A stretch of DNA of 55,517 nt from an uncultured Alphaproteobacteria bacterium. Its GTDB lineage: Bacteria; Pseudomonadota; Alphaproteobacteria; RF32; CAG-239. Below, piece after piece: positions 17,177-26,232 of this stretch. Positions within the stretch are counted from its first letter, which is position 1, and each line of letters begins with the position of its first letter. The notes beneath the pieces were generated by a model. The model was given only the letters and a program-made list of their open reading frames with translations. It had not been told where the DNA came from and ran no database searches. The stretch is from the NCBI GenBank assembly GCA_944392155.1, contig CALXVR010000008.1, forward strand, positions 1 to 55,517. Direction: 5' to 3'. Position numbers and translations under genes: made by a program.

Positions 17177-18706
17177 TTAACCATTGCTTCTTTGGTTTTC
17201 CCAATATTTTTGCATTGCAGCTTGGCGAGCTTCTCTATCCGCCTTGGAGTTGAAGGTGCTGCTTTCATCATATTGATGATTATTGTCACGAAACTCCTGA
17301 CGGCGAGCGGCTTCAGTTGTACGCTCATGAGTACCCATGACCCTATTGCGAGCATTTTCCAGCTGTTTTTGGCGAACTCCTTGGTTATGTCCTTCCAAGG
17401 CAGCCTTGGCTTCTTCCGGCAAACCTTGAACGGCGCCATAAAGCGGATTATCCTCCATTATTGCCTTACCGCTCTCATCTTTCTTTATGTTGCCATTTTC
17501 ATCCAAGGCAAAGTTTTTCTCATTCTTGTAGCCGATTGTTTTTTCCGGAGCGCCTTTAATCTCAATATCATCTTTCTGAGCATCTTTGGCGGCAACCATC
17601 GCAGCAGCATAAGCTATTGTTTTATCTTTTTCATCTGTTATGCCTGATAAATCCATTCCTTTACCTTCGGCAATATCTTTTTTGAATTGCTCCAGATGTT
17701 GTTCATAATCTTGTTTATTATTATATTCTTCCAATTTTTTCTTAGATTCCGGACTTAACTCATCTGCAAAACTATTGGCATCAATCTTGCCTTTCGGCGC
17801 ATTCTGATATTGAACGCCCAATTCCTCACAGGCAAGTTTTAATTTTGCAGCAAATTCCGGAGACATATCGCCAGAAAAATTGATGGCTTGATTGTTGCGT
17901 TTGGCGTCTTTAACAATGCCTAAGAAGACTGAATAATCCGCTGTTTTGCCGTTTTCACCGGAAATGCTGGCGTGTTTTGAATCTGAATAGCGAACTGAAC
18001 CAAGTTTTTGTCCCTCTTTGCTGATGTTTAAGCTCAGACCTTCCTTGTCTTCAGGATCTCTTTCACACTCCTGTTCACGCTCTCCGCAATGCTCCTTCCA
18101 GAACTTTTCTTTTTCATCTTTCCAGTCCTGATTCTCGTCTTGGTTGACTGGGGTGTCTGCCTTCTCTTCTCCTTCTTTAACATCCAAAGTGTTATTGTCG
18201 TTTTTATTTTCATCTTCTTTGGGCTTATCCTGATTGTCTGCCAAACCCATATCTTCCCTTAGTTTTTCAGTAAATATGGCTCGCAATTCTTCCTCTGACT
18301 TACCTTTATATTCAGGATCATTAGGGTTGTAATGATAAATTTTGGCAATTGGTGTACTATGCGCAGGCGCAATACCTACTTGTATTTTTTTCCAACCTGC
18401 CTTGTCATATTCCTTATTTAAGTCTTGACGTTTTGCCGCTTTTTCTTCTTTCGGCGCGTTGGCTACCTCATCCTCACGGGTTTGGAAGTATTTGTTTTCG
18501 GCTTCAATATCATTCGGCAAACCCTCTTTGGGGGGATTCTTTTCATCCACATTAATATATTTGGCAACCCATTGCGAATATTTTTCCTTAATTGCGTCAA
18601 TCTCTTTTGGATCCGTCAGGGCGCTAAACTCATCTGCGGTTTTCTCGCAGCCGCCGAGTTTGAAGAAAAGGTCGTGGTATGTACCTAAATTAACATCATT
18701 TGCCAT
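17177..18706 (-). CDS. Unknown protein D with LPD7-like segments
   Basis: The 509-residue protein is very hydrophilic and Glu/Lys/Asn-rich. Residues 235-305 (LGSVRYSD, then YSVFLGIVKDAKRNNQAIN, FSGDMSPEFAAKL, ACEELGVQY) have the beta-alpha-beta pattern of the LPD7 domain found in large polyvalent and relaxase-associated proteins. A second weaker copy occurs at 360-390 (KTIAYAAAMVAAKDAQ, IEIKGAPEK). That resemblance is by eye and tentative. Residues 155-225 are a disordered acidic linker. The last 70 are Arg/Gln/Asn-rich. No signal peptide or membrane segment. The start has GGAG eight bases before the ATG. A 44-base inverted repeat lies 26 bases upstream of it. It lacks the N-terminal module of A-C but is adjacent and of like composition. 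Confidence 0.83.
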   Translation of the reverse strand: MANDVNLGTYHDLFFKLGGCEKTADEFSALTDPKEIDAIKEKYSQWVAKYINVDEKNPPKEGLPNDIEAENKYFQTREDEVANAPKEEKAAKRQDLNKEYDKAGWKKIQVGIAPAHSTPIAKIYHYNPNDPEYKGKSEEELRAIFTEKLREDMGLADNQDKPKEDENKNDNNTLDVKEGEEKADTPVNQDENQDWKDEKEKFWKEHCGEREQECERDPEDKEGLSLNISKEGQKLGSVRYSDSKHASISGENGKTADYSVFLGIVKDAKRNNQAINFSGDMSPEFAAKLKLACEELGVQYQNAPKGKIDANSFADELSPESKKKLEEYNNKQDYEQHLEQFKKDIAEGKGMDLSGITDEKDKTIAYAAAMVAAKDAQKDDIEIKGAPEKTIGYKNEKNFALDENGNIKKDESGKAIMEDNPLYGAVQGLPEEAKAALEGHNQGVRQKQLENARNRVMGTHERTTEAARRQEFRDNNHQYDESSTFNSKADREARQAAMQKYWENQRSNG

Positions 18707-18732
18707 GGTTCTGTCTCCAACATAAAAACTTT

Positions 18733-18776
18733 AATTATGGACAGAATAGCATAAAATAGCTATTTTGTCCATAATT
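18733..18776. repeat. Long inverted repeat before unknown gene D
   Basis: The arms 18733-18750 (AATTATGGACAGAATAGC) and 18759-18776 are complementary over 18 bp with one G-T pair, around an 8-base AT loop. It lies between the end of marC (18827) and the start of D (18706). No long T run follows it, so it is less like a terminator than an operator, an mRNA leader hairpin or a processing site. Confidence 0.88.
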
Positions 18777-18826
18777 TTCGTTTAATGTAACAGAAGTTTC
18801 ATAATATATGGTTAATTTGCGCAAAA

Positions 18827-19423
18827 TTAATCTAGTTGCGATAATAAGCGTGTAATATTAGCCATAAACAACTTTACCGAAATGGCAAGTAAGATAATTC
18901 CGAAAAACTTCTGAATCATATAAATTAGACCGGGGCCTAACAGGCGTTCAATTCTCTTGGTTAATTTTAGGACAAGGTAAACAACAATCATATTAGCGAT
19001 AACTGCCGTTAAAATACTTATATCGCTGTATTGGGAACGAATGGACAACAAGGTTGTCAAGGCTCCGGCTCCGGCTATCAGCGGAAAAACTACCGGCACA
19101 AAAGTCGCATCTTTCGGGGTATCCGGCTGATCGCGGAAAATCTCAATATCCAAAATCATTTCCATCGCAACGATGAAAATAATGAATGAACCGGCAACAG
19201 CGAAGGAAGAAATATCTACACCGAAAAGGTTGAGAAATGCCTCTCCGACATAGAAAAACAGAAAGAACATTATCAGTGATAAAAGTGCACCTTTTAAGGC
19301 ATTTATCTTTTTGCCACGCTTTTTTAAGGTTAAAATAACCGGAATATTGCCTGTAATATCAATTACGGCAAACAATACTACAAATGCACTGATGAAATGA
19401 TGCCAATTAAACTCGCCAAACAT
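18827..19423 (-). CDS. MarC-family integral membrane protein
   Basis: The 198-residue protein has six hydrophobic helices and the MarC pattern: an N-terminal F-x-A-x-I-D-x-x-G-N-I-P (VLFAVIDITGNIPVIL), a middle FPLIAGAGALTTLL with the conserved P-x-x-A-G-P/A-G segment, and a short C-terminal helix. MarC proteins are inner-membrane proteins of uncertain substrate; the name from multiple antibiotic resistance is historical. The start has AAGGAG. It stands alone between ileS and the unknown block, all on the minus strand. Confidence 0.92.
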   Translation of the reverse strand: MFGEFNWHHFISAFVVLFAVIDITGNIPVILTLKKRGKKINALKGALLSLIMFFLFFYVGEAFLNLFGVDISSFAVAGSFIIFIVAMEMILDIEIFRDQPDTPKDATFVPVVFPLIAGAGALTTLLSIRSQYSDISILTAVIANMIVVYLVLKLTKRIERLLGPGLIYMIQKFFGIILLAISVKLFMANITRLLSQLD

Positions 19424-19504
19424 ATTTTTTCTCCTTTTGAATTTGACTTTGGAATAGCACTTTAACTTTACAAGTCAACAGAAAAACGCACTCAGTAGAT
19501 AAAC

Positions 19505-19536
19505 AAAAAGAGCCGCTTTTACAAACGGCTCTTTTC
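19505..19536 (-). terminator. Terminator of ileS
   Basis: Stem AAAGAGCCG (19507-19515) with CGGCTCTTT (19526-19534), followed on the minus strand by a T-rich tract, 14 bases after the ileS stop. Confidence 0.9.
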
Positions 19537-19549
19537 CTTGATTTTATCT

Positions 19550-22500
19550 TTAAGCTACCTTGGCATCGGTTACTTTGGCATCAAAGGTGATTGAGGCACC
19601 TTCAATATCTGCCTCTGTACCTGTAGCGCAGGTATTGCTGACCTTAACCGCCAAGACCTGCTCGGCAACATAGGCTTTGTTTTCTTCCAGAGCTTTGGCT
19701 AACTCAGCATCACTCGTGGCATAGCAAAGTTCAATGCGGTCAGAAATGTTAAAGTCTTTGTCCTTACGCAAGGTTTGAACCAAACGGACAAAGTCTCTGG
19801 CCATTCCTTCGCGTTTGAGCGCATCGGTTACATTGGTGTCAAGCGTTACAACTGCCTTATTATCAGCAAAAGCTTTGCCGGCAACGCCTTCCTTCATATC
19901 CAGACGAACCTCAAACAAATCCGTGGTTAAGGTTTGTCCGGCAATAGACAAGGTGCCATCAGCATTCAGCTCCCATTTGCCTTGCTTATAGGCCCCCATT
20001 ACCGGTCCCATATCTTTGCCTAAAGCCTTGCCGAGCAAAGGTGTGTACAAATAAATAGTCTTAGAAGCATAAGCTGCCAAGTTGTTGTCTATCTTAACTT
20101 CCTTCACATTCAGCTCATCCTTGAGAATGTCCTTATACTGTTCATTCAAGAAGCCAAGATTATCACCGACAACAGTCAAACTTGCCAAAGGCAAACGATT
20201 GCGCAGGTTCTTTTCCTCACGGATGAACTTGCCGGCCGAACACAAATCTTGCAAGAAGTCCATCTCATCAACCAGAGTTTTATCCAGCTCAATGTTTTTC
20301 AACATCGGATAATCAGTTAAATGAACGCTCTCGCCGTTGGTGAGGTTTTTGTAGACATATTCGCACAAGAAAGGCATTAACGGCGCCATAATCTTGCTCA
20401 AGTTTACCAAAACCGTGTACAAGACATCAAAGGCTTGTTTATCTCCCGCCCAGAAACGGTCACGCGTGCGGCGGATGTACCAGTTGTTCAAAATCTCCAT
20501 AAAGGAAGCTATCTCGTTGCAAGACAAAGCAACATCATAAGTATCCAAACCTTGTTTTACAATTTGGCTCAAACGTTTGAGCTTGGACAAGATATAATTG
20601 TCTATCGCCTCGCTTGATGAACTGACTTCTTTGGCCTCATAACCTTCGGCATTGGCATAAAGCGTAAAGAAGTAATAAGCGTTCCACATCGGAATTTGAG
20701 CAACGCGAGCTGCCTTGGAAATCTCCTTACCTTCTTTATCTACGGCCAAATTTCCGCCTTTTAATACCGGAGAAGAAACCAAGAACCAACGCAGAGCATC
20801 TGAGCCAATAGAATCCAAAACTTCGTTCGGGTCGGGATAATTCTTCAGGCGTTTGGAAAGCTTTTGTCCGCCTTCTGCCATCAGCAAGCCCGTACAGATG
20901 CAGTTTTTGAATGCCGGTTTATTATGCAAAGCCGTTGACAAAACCGTCAAGGTATAGAACCAACCACGGGTTTGGTCCATAGCCTCAACAATGAAGTCTG
21001 CTGGGAAATGGTTCTCAAACCATTCCTTGTTATCAAAAGGATAATGAACCTGAGCATAAGGCATTGAGCCGGATTCAAACCAGCAGTCAAAGACATCTCC
21101 GACGCGACGCATCATGGTCTTGCCGGAGGGGTCATCCGGGTTCGGATAAACAACATCATCAATATAAGGCTTATGCAAGTTGGTTACTTCTATGCCGGTT
21201 TTTTCCTTAATCTCAGCAACAGAACCAAAAACATCAATTCTCGGAAACTGCTGATTGTCAGATTTCCATACGGGAATCGGCGTACCCCAGAAGCGGTTGC
21301 GCGAAATTGACCAATCTCTTGCACCCTCAAGCCATTTGCCGAAACGTCCGTCCTTAATATGTTCCGGAACCCAGTTAATCTGCTGATTGTTTTTAACCAT
21401 CTCGTCTCTGAAGTCGGTTACCTTAACAAACCAGCTGGACATCGCCTTATAAATCAACGGAGTATCGGTACGCCAGCAGAAAGGATAAGAGTGTGTATAT
21501 TGTTCTTTTTTGACCAAGATACCCTTCTCTTTTAAGAGCTGCATAATCGGCTCATTGGTCTCAAAGACTTGCTTGCCCTGATAATCCGGAACTTCGGAAG
21601 TGAACTTACCGGCTTCATCAACCGGACAAACAACCGGGAAATTCTCGTCATAAGCGCGGCAAGCGTCAAAGTCGTCCTGACCGAAACCGGGGGCGATGTG
21701 AACAATACCCGTACCGTCTTCGGTAGAAACAAACTCGCCGGAGAGAACCTTAAATGCGCCTTTATCCTTGAGATGTTTGAAGTAAGGGAACATCGGCTCA
21801 TAACTCAAACCGACAAGCTCGCTACCTTTCATTGTGCCGACTTGTGCGGCATGCTCCAACTGTTTTTTGTAACGTCCGAGCAAAGCTTGTGCTAAAATAT
21901 ATTTCTGACCATCTTCTTCCATTATGGCATAATCAATATCTTTGCCGACAGCCAACATCAGGTTTGAAGGCAAGGTCCAAGGCGTGGTGGTCCAGACCAA
22001 CATCTTCATTCCGTTTTCAAGCGTGAACATTACGGTTATGGCGTTGTCGGTTTTGTCCTGATAACCTTGGTTGACCTCAAAGTTTGACAAAGGTGTTTCC
22101 GCCGCCCAAGAATACGGCAAGACGCGATAATCTTCATAAACCAAACCTTTTTCATAGAGCTGTTTGAAGTTGTTAATCACGCTTTCCATAAAAGGCAAAT
22201 CCATGGTCTTATAGTCATGGCTAAAGTCCACCCAGCGACCAATGCGCTTAAACATCTCGACCCAGATACCGGAATATTTCAAAACATCGGAACGGCAGAA
22301 GTCGTTAAACTTCTCAACGCCGAACTCCTCAATCTGCTTTCTGCCGGAAACACCCAGCTGTTTTTCAGCGGACATCTCGGCAGGCAAACCGTGGCAGTCC
22401 CAACCCAAGCGGCGTTCTACCTTTTTGCCGTTCATGGTCTGGTAACGGGCAACAACGTCCTTAACATAAGAAACCATAATATGCCCATAGTGCGGTGTGC

Positions 22501-22663
22501 CGTTGGCAAACGGAGGACCGTCATAAAAAACGAACTCGGCTGCACCATCACGGTTGTGCACGGATTTTTCAAAGGTTTTGTCCTCTTCCCAAAACTTGAG
22601 GACTTCTTTTTCTATCTCTACAAAGTCGGCCTTAGCCTTAACTTCTTTATAATGTTTAGTCAT
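19550..22663 (-). CDS. ileS: Isoleucyl-tRNA synthetase, long (eukaryote-like) type
   Basis: This class I synthetase charges tRNA-Ile. The 1037-residue protein has the HIGH motif as HYGH (58-61) after DGPPFANGTP, the editing domain (VWTTTPWTLPSN), the KMSKS loop as KLSKR near residue 603 (GGQKLSKRLKNYPDP), and an anticodon domain. The Y in HYGH, the KR-x-KNYPDP context and the length place it in the second IleRS clade, shared by eukaryotes, Rickettsia and some bacteria and associated with natural mupirocin tolerance. A canonical alphaproteobacterial IleRS is about 950 residues and carries a C-terminal zinc site, which is absent here. AGGTG precedes the ATG. It is monocistronic with a clear terminator. 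Confidence 0.96.
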   Translation of the reverse strand: MTKHYKEVKAKADFVEIEKEVLKFWEEDKTFEKSVHNRDGAAEFVFYDGPPFANGTPHYGHIMVSYVKDVVARYQTMNGKKVERRLGWDCHGLPAEMSAEKQLGVSGRKQIEEFGVEKFNDFCRSDVLKYSGIWVEMFKRIGRWVDFSHDYKTMDLPFMESVINNFKQLYEKGLVYEDYRVLPYSWAAETPLSNFEVNQGYQDKTDNAITVMFTLENGMKMLVWTTTPWTLPSNLMLAVGKDIDYAIMEEDGQKYILAQALLGRYKKQLEHAAQVGTMKGSELVGLSYEPMFPYFKHLKDKGAFKVLSGEFVSTEDGTGIVHIAPGFGQDDFDACRAYDENFPVVCPVDEAGKFTSEVPDYQGKQVFETNEPIMQLLKEKGILVKKEQYTHSYPFCWRTDTPLIYKAMSSWFVKVTDFRDEMVKNNQQINWVPEHIKDGRFGKWLEGARDWSISRNRFWGTPIPVWKSDNQQFPRIDVFGSVAEIKEKTGIEVTNLHKPYIDDVVYPNPDDPSGKTMMRRVGDVFDCWFESGSMPYAQVHYPFDNKEWFENHFPADFIVEAMDQTRGWFYTLTVLSTALHNKPAFKNCICTGLLMAEGGQKLSKRLKNYPDPNEVLDSIGSDALRWFLVSSPVLKGGNLAVDKEGKEISKAARVAQIPMWNAYYFFTLYANAEGYEAKEVSSSSEAIDNYILSKLKRLSQIVKQGLDTYDVALSCNEIASFMEILNNWYIRRTRDRFWAGDKQAFDVLYTVLVNLSKIMAPLMPFLCEYVYKNLTNGESVHLTDYPMLKNIELDKTLVDEMDFLQDLCSAGKFIREEKNLRNRLPLASLTVVGDNLGFLNEQYKDILKDELNVKEVKIDNNLAAYASKTIYLYTPLLGKALGKDMGPVMGAYKQGKWELNADGTLSIAGQTLTTDLFEVRLDMKEGVAGKAFADNKAVVTLDTNVTDALKREGMARDFVRLVQTLRKDKDFNISDRIELCYATSDAELAKALEENKAYVAEQVLAVKVSNTCATGTEADIEGASITFDAKVTDAKVA

Positions 22664-22892
22664 GTCGTAAACACCTTAATTTTCTTGAATTATTGTAACG
22701 CGGACGTGCTTGAAAGCACTTTTGAATTTAAATGAAATATGTATAAAAAAATGCCATCCCCTAAGGGATAATAATGGAAATTATGGAATGTATTATAAAG
22801 TTATGCATTTTTTTCTAAAGAAACTTGTTAAAACTGCAATGAATTTAATACAAGAAAACCGACGAGTCAAACATTAATTGACACTATAAAGC

Positions 22893-22933
22893 ACAAAAAA
22901 AATGCCCCTATTCCCAGAGGAAAAGAGGCGTTA
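22893..22933 (-). terminator. Terminator of the outer-membrane-like gene
   Basis: On the minus strand AACGCCTCT pairs with AGGGGCATT (one mismatch, one wobble), followed by eight T. It begins about ten bases after the stop of the 22945-23541 gene. The rest of 22664-22892 shows only short, weak hairpins and no gene. Confidence 0.78.
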
Positions 22934-22944
22934 AAAAATTTTTT

Positions 22945-23541
22945 TCAGAATCTTGCACCGAAAGCAATGTTCAAGCCTATGTCTCCGGCATCTCGCGCAT
23001 CTTTAGCGACATATTTGCCAATACTTCTATTCCAGTTGGTCGTGTTGGCAAAAAGTGCTGCCTTAAGAAATACATTCGGCCCAAGATGCAGCTTTGCGCC
23101 CAATCGCCAGCCTACGATAAAACCGTTTTCATGGACTTTTACCCTGTGGCTTGAAGGCACATAGATATTGTGGTCCCTTTCGGAATATTCCGTAGTATAT
23201 GGCGTTATACCGACATACGCTCCCGTAAAAACTGTTATGAATTTGCTTTCCAGAAAGCCATAATCCATCCCTATACGGAAAGAGGGAGCTTTGTATTTGA
23301 GGTGATTATACCTTTCACTCAAAGTCTCCGAAAAATATGTGGCTTCAAGATAAGCCGTTAACGGATTAATTTCATAACCAATTTGCGCACCATAGCGGTT
23401 CTCCGCTTCGCATAAGTAGGCAACTGCCGAAATTTCAAGACCTCGATCATCATCGTCTATGTCGTTTATAGACCTAAAACCCTGTGCATTAAGCGCTGCG
23501 GCAAAAGTTGTAAACAACGCCGCTAAAATAAACTTTTTCAT
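22945..23541 (-). CDS. Small outer-membrane beta-barrel-like protein
   Basis: The 198-residue protein has a signal peptide (MKKFILAALFTTFAAALNAQ, cut after NAQ or near it) and then alternating beta strands with aromatic girdles (YEINPLTAYLEATYF, FITVFTGAYVGITPY, GFIVGWRLGAKLHLGPNVFLKAALF). It ends in Phe (IAFGARF), the usual C-terminal residue of an outer-membrane barrel. The strand content suggests an 8- to 10-strand barrel. The signal with A-Q at its end and the absence of a Shine-Dalgarno are more like Bacteroidetes genes than the neighbours here. It is a single gene between ileS and anmK. Its specific function cannot be stated. Confidence 0.8.
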   Translation of the reverse strand: MKKFILAALFTTFAAALNAQGFRSINDIDDDDRGLEISAVAYLCEAENRYGAQIGYEINPLTAYLEATYFSETLSERYNHLKYKAPSFRIGMDYGFLESKFITVFTGAYVGITPYTTEYSERDHNIYVPSSHRVKVHENGFIVGWRLGAKLHLGPNVFLKAALFANTTNWNRSIGKYVAKDARDAGDIGLNIAFGARF

Positions 23542-23650
23542 AAGACTTAATATTTAAATGATACATTCGCAAAATTATAATTATTTTCTGCAAATGTATT
23601 ACATCTTGCGCCCAATGTCTAGACAAAACAAAATCTTTTTGGGCGAAAAT

Positions 23651-24751
23651 TTATGGTTCGAAAATTTGGCCGCAGACCATCGGTTCGGCAACGCCGGTGG
23701 TGGTCGGGAAAGTGGCGGGAAGATGATACAAGCGGCGCGCGGCCAGATAAGCAAAGGCTTGCGCCTCCAAAGCGTTGACATCAAAGCCTTCTTCCGCCGC
23801 GGTGGTAATATTGATATCCGGCAGGCGTTGGCGCAAAAAGCGAACCAAGGTCGGATTTTTGGCTCCGCCGCCGCAAACCAGCAATTTGGCCGGAATTTCC
23901 GGCAGATAGAGCAACAAGGAATATGCGATTGCCTCGGCAATAAAAGCGGTTGCCGTGGCTGCGCCGTCTTCCAAACTCAAGCCTTCCAGATGTTCCAATT
24001 TTTCATAAAAAATAGTGCGGTCGGCGGCTTTGGGCGGATATTGAGCAAAAAACTTGTGCCGCATCATAGAAGCGACAATCTGCTCATTAACCTTGCCCGT
24101 GATGGCTAACTTACCGTTATAGTCCATATGCATTCCGCCGTGTTTTAAGACCCAATCATTGATGGCGGCGTTCCCCGGACCGCAGTCAAAGGCTATCATA
24201 TCGCCGATGGAGCCAATCCAGGTTATATTTGAACAGCCCCCAATGTTTACCACAGCCAAAGGCTTGCCCATATCGGCACAGAGAGATTGATAATAAATGG
24301 GCACCAAAGGTCCACCCTGCCCGCCGGCAAGCAAGTCGGCGTTCTGGAAACGGTTGACGACTTTGGTTTGGGTGAGTTCGGCAAGGCGTTTGCCATCGCC
24401 GATTTGACAGACATAATGGTTCTTGGGGTCTAATAAAATATTGTGTCCCTCAAAGCCGATAATATCAACTTTTTCATCTTGGGCGGCGATTATCTCATTG
24501 GCGATTTCGGCATGGAAAGAGGTCAGCGCCTCTTCCGCCTCGCGAATGGCAGCCTCGTTTTCCGGCGTATCCGGCTTTTTACCGAGGACGGAACGAATTT
24601 TTTCCCTTAGGTCATCATCATAGGGCACATTTTGCGACAAGCCAAACTCAAAGACATCTACCCCATCGGTCTTAATCAGGGCGACATCCACACCGTCTAA
24701 GGCAGTACCGCTGCTCATACCCAAAGCGTTAAGTGGTCTGATGATATCCAT
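23651..24751 (-). CDS. anmK: Anhydro-N-acetylmuramic acid kinase
   Basis: AnmK hydrolyses the 1,6-anhydro ring and phosphorylates MurNAc to MurNAc-6-P during cell-wall recycling. The 366-residue protein has the ASKHA start GMSSGTALDGVDVAL, the GFEGHNILLDP segment, QNADLLAGGQGGPLVPIYY with the catalytic Asp region, NIGGCSNITWIG, the DCGPGNAAIND loop, and LLVCGGGAKNP. It is full length. It is divergent from tyrS with 104 bp between starts, an arrangement common in Proteobacteria. GGAGG lies rather far (about 15 bases) upstream of the ATG. Confidence 0.95.
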   Translation of the reverse strand: MDIIRPLNALGMSSGTALDGVDVALIKTDGVDVFEFGLSQNVPYDDDLREKIRSVLGKKPDTPENEAAIREAEEALTSFHAEIANEIIAAQDEKVDIIGFEGHNILLDPKNHYVCQIGDGKRLAELTQTKVVNRFQNADLLAGGQGGPLVPIYYQSLCADMGKPLAVVNIGGCSNITWIGSIGDMIAFDCGPGNAAINDWVLKHGGMHMDYNGKLAITGKVNEQIVASMMRHKFFAQYPPKAADRTIFYEKLEHLEGLSLEDGAATATAFIAEAIAYSLLLYLPEIPAKLLVCGGGAKNPTLVRFLRQRLPDINITTAAEEGFDVNALEAQAFAYLAARRLYHLPATFPTTTGVAEPMVCGQIFEP

Positions 24752-24855
24752 ATTGAAAAAAATTCACCTCCGTTGTTGCACTATTTTATTTATATGCTAA
24801 TATTCCTTAAAATTACGCTAATGTTTATATTTTAATAATAACAAGGAAAGGGAAA

Positions 24856-26112
24856 ATGAGCAAATTTAAATCCGAATTTTTTAACCTGATGGTAGAACGC
24901 GGTTTTTACAACCAATGCACCAATGAGGATGGTTTTGACACCTACCTCTACGAATGCGAAAAAGCCGGAAAACCTGCCGTCGGTTATCTGGGTTCGGATC
25001 CGACCGGAGACAGCTTGCATGTCGGGCATATTGTGCCCTTGATGATGATGCGTTGGTTTCAGAAATGCGGGCATAAGCCGATTACGTTGGTCGGCGGCGC
25101 AACCGCACGCATCGGCGACCCTTCCGGCAAAGACAAACTTCGTCCGTTTTTGGATGAGGAAACTTTGCAAAACAACATCAAAGGTCTGAAAAAATCTTTC
25201 AGCAAGTTTTTGAAGTTCGGCGAAGGCAAAAATGACGCGATTATGGTTGATAACTGGGATTGGTTTAAGGACATCAACTACCTTGCCTTTTTGCGCGATA
25301 TCGGCACTTGTTATTCGGTTAACCGTATGCTGACGATGGATAGCGTTAAAACTCGTTTGGAGCGCGAACAGCCGATGTCCTTCCTTGAGTTCAATTATAT
25401 GTTGCTGCAAGGTTATGACTTCTGCGTGCTTTATAACAAATATGGCTGCCGCGCGCAAATTGCCGGTTCTGACCAATGGGGCAACATTACTTCCGGCACG
25501 GAACTCGGCCGCCGCCGCTATGATGTGGAGCTTTTTGGCTTCACCAGCCCGATTATTACCGACTCAAACGGCAAGAAAATGGGAAAATCCGAGGGTAATG
25601 CGGTTTGGATTAATGAGGAAAAACTGCCCTCTTATGACTATTATCAATATTTCAGAAATATCGGCGATGCTGAAGTCGGAAAATGTTTGCGTATTTATAC
25701 CGACCTGCCGATGGATGAAATCCGCCGTTTGGAAAGCCTGCAAGACAAAGAAATCAACGAAGCCAAAAAGATTTTGGCCTTTGAGGCAACAAAAATCTGC
25801 CGCGGTCTTGAAGAGGCTCAAACCGCTCAGGACACCGCTATCAAGACTTTTGAGATGGGACAAGCCGGCGGCGATTTGCCAAGCATTGAAAAGGCTTCGG
25901 TGGATGGGCTCAGCGTTTTGGACGCGTTTTTGCAAATCGGCTTTGTTGCCAGCAAAGGTGAAGCACGCCGCCTGATTAAGCAGTCTGGTCTGAAAATCAA
26001 TGACAAAGTTGTCAGCGATGAGAATTATGTTTTGTCAGCCGCTGATGTGGTTGACGGACAGGTCAAGCTCTCTCAGGGCAAGAAGAAACACGGTTTGATT
26101 AAGGTGGCTTAA
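24856..26112 (+). CDS. tyrS: Tyrosyl-tRNA synthetase
   Basis: This class I synthetase charges tRNA-Tyr. The 418-residue protein has the HIGH motif as HVGH (55-58) in GSDPTGDSLHVGHI, the tyrosine pocket (QIAGSDQWGNITSG), the KMSKS loop as KMGKS near residue 240, and a C-terminal S4 RNA-binding domain (SKGEARRLIKQSGLKIND) within residues 350-418. It matches the bacterial TyrRS type with full length. AAGGAAAGGGAAA precedes the ATG. It is ended by a strong hairpin at 26134-26167. Confidence 0.97.
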   Translation: MSKFKSEFFNLMVERGFYNQCTNEDGFDTYLYECEKAGKPAVGYLGSDPTGDSLHVGHIVPLMMMRWFQKCGHKPITLVGGATARIGDPSGKDKLRPFLDEETLQNNIKGLKKSFSKFLKFGEGKNDAIMVDNWDWFKDINYLAFLRDIGTCYSVNRMLTMDSVKTRLEREQPMSFLEFNYMLLQGYDFCVLYNKYGCRAQIAGSDQWGNITSGTELGRRRYDVELFGFTSPIITDSNGKKMGKSEGNAVWINEEKLPSYDYYQYFRNIGDAEVGKCLRIYTDLPMDEIRRLESLQDKEINEAKKILAFEATKICRGLEEAQTAQDTAIKTFEMGQAGGDLPSIEKASVDGLSVLDAFLQIGFVASKGEARRLIKQSGLKINDKVVSDENYVLSAADVVDGQVKLSQGKKKHGLIKVA

Positions 26113-26133
26113 AAATCTTAATCTTTAAGTTTG

Positions 26134-26167
26134 AAAATCCGAAGCTTCCGAAATCTTCGGATTTTTT
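26134..26167 (+). terminator. Terminator of tyrS
   Basis: AAAATCCGAAG (26134-26144) pairs with CTTCGGATTTT (26155-26165), followed by T residues. It lies 22 bases after the tyrS stop. Confidence 0.93.
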
Positions 26168-26232
26168 CTTTATTGAAAATAAATGAGGTTGTGCAAAAAT
26201 ATCAGCTCAGGTTTAACGAACTCTGGCAGATG

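Noticed and set aside
9349..18706. Interpretation as a prophage tail or virion block
   Set aside because: No capsid, portal, terminase, tail or integrase gene is present, and the genes have separate promoters and terminators.
23558..24109. 183-residue plus-strand frame
   Set aside because: Antisense of anmK, whose motifs are complete.
24832..25476. 214-residue minus-strand frame
   Set aside because: Antisense of tyrS; no ribosome site and no family pattern.
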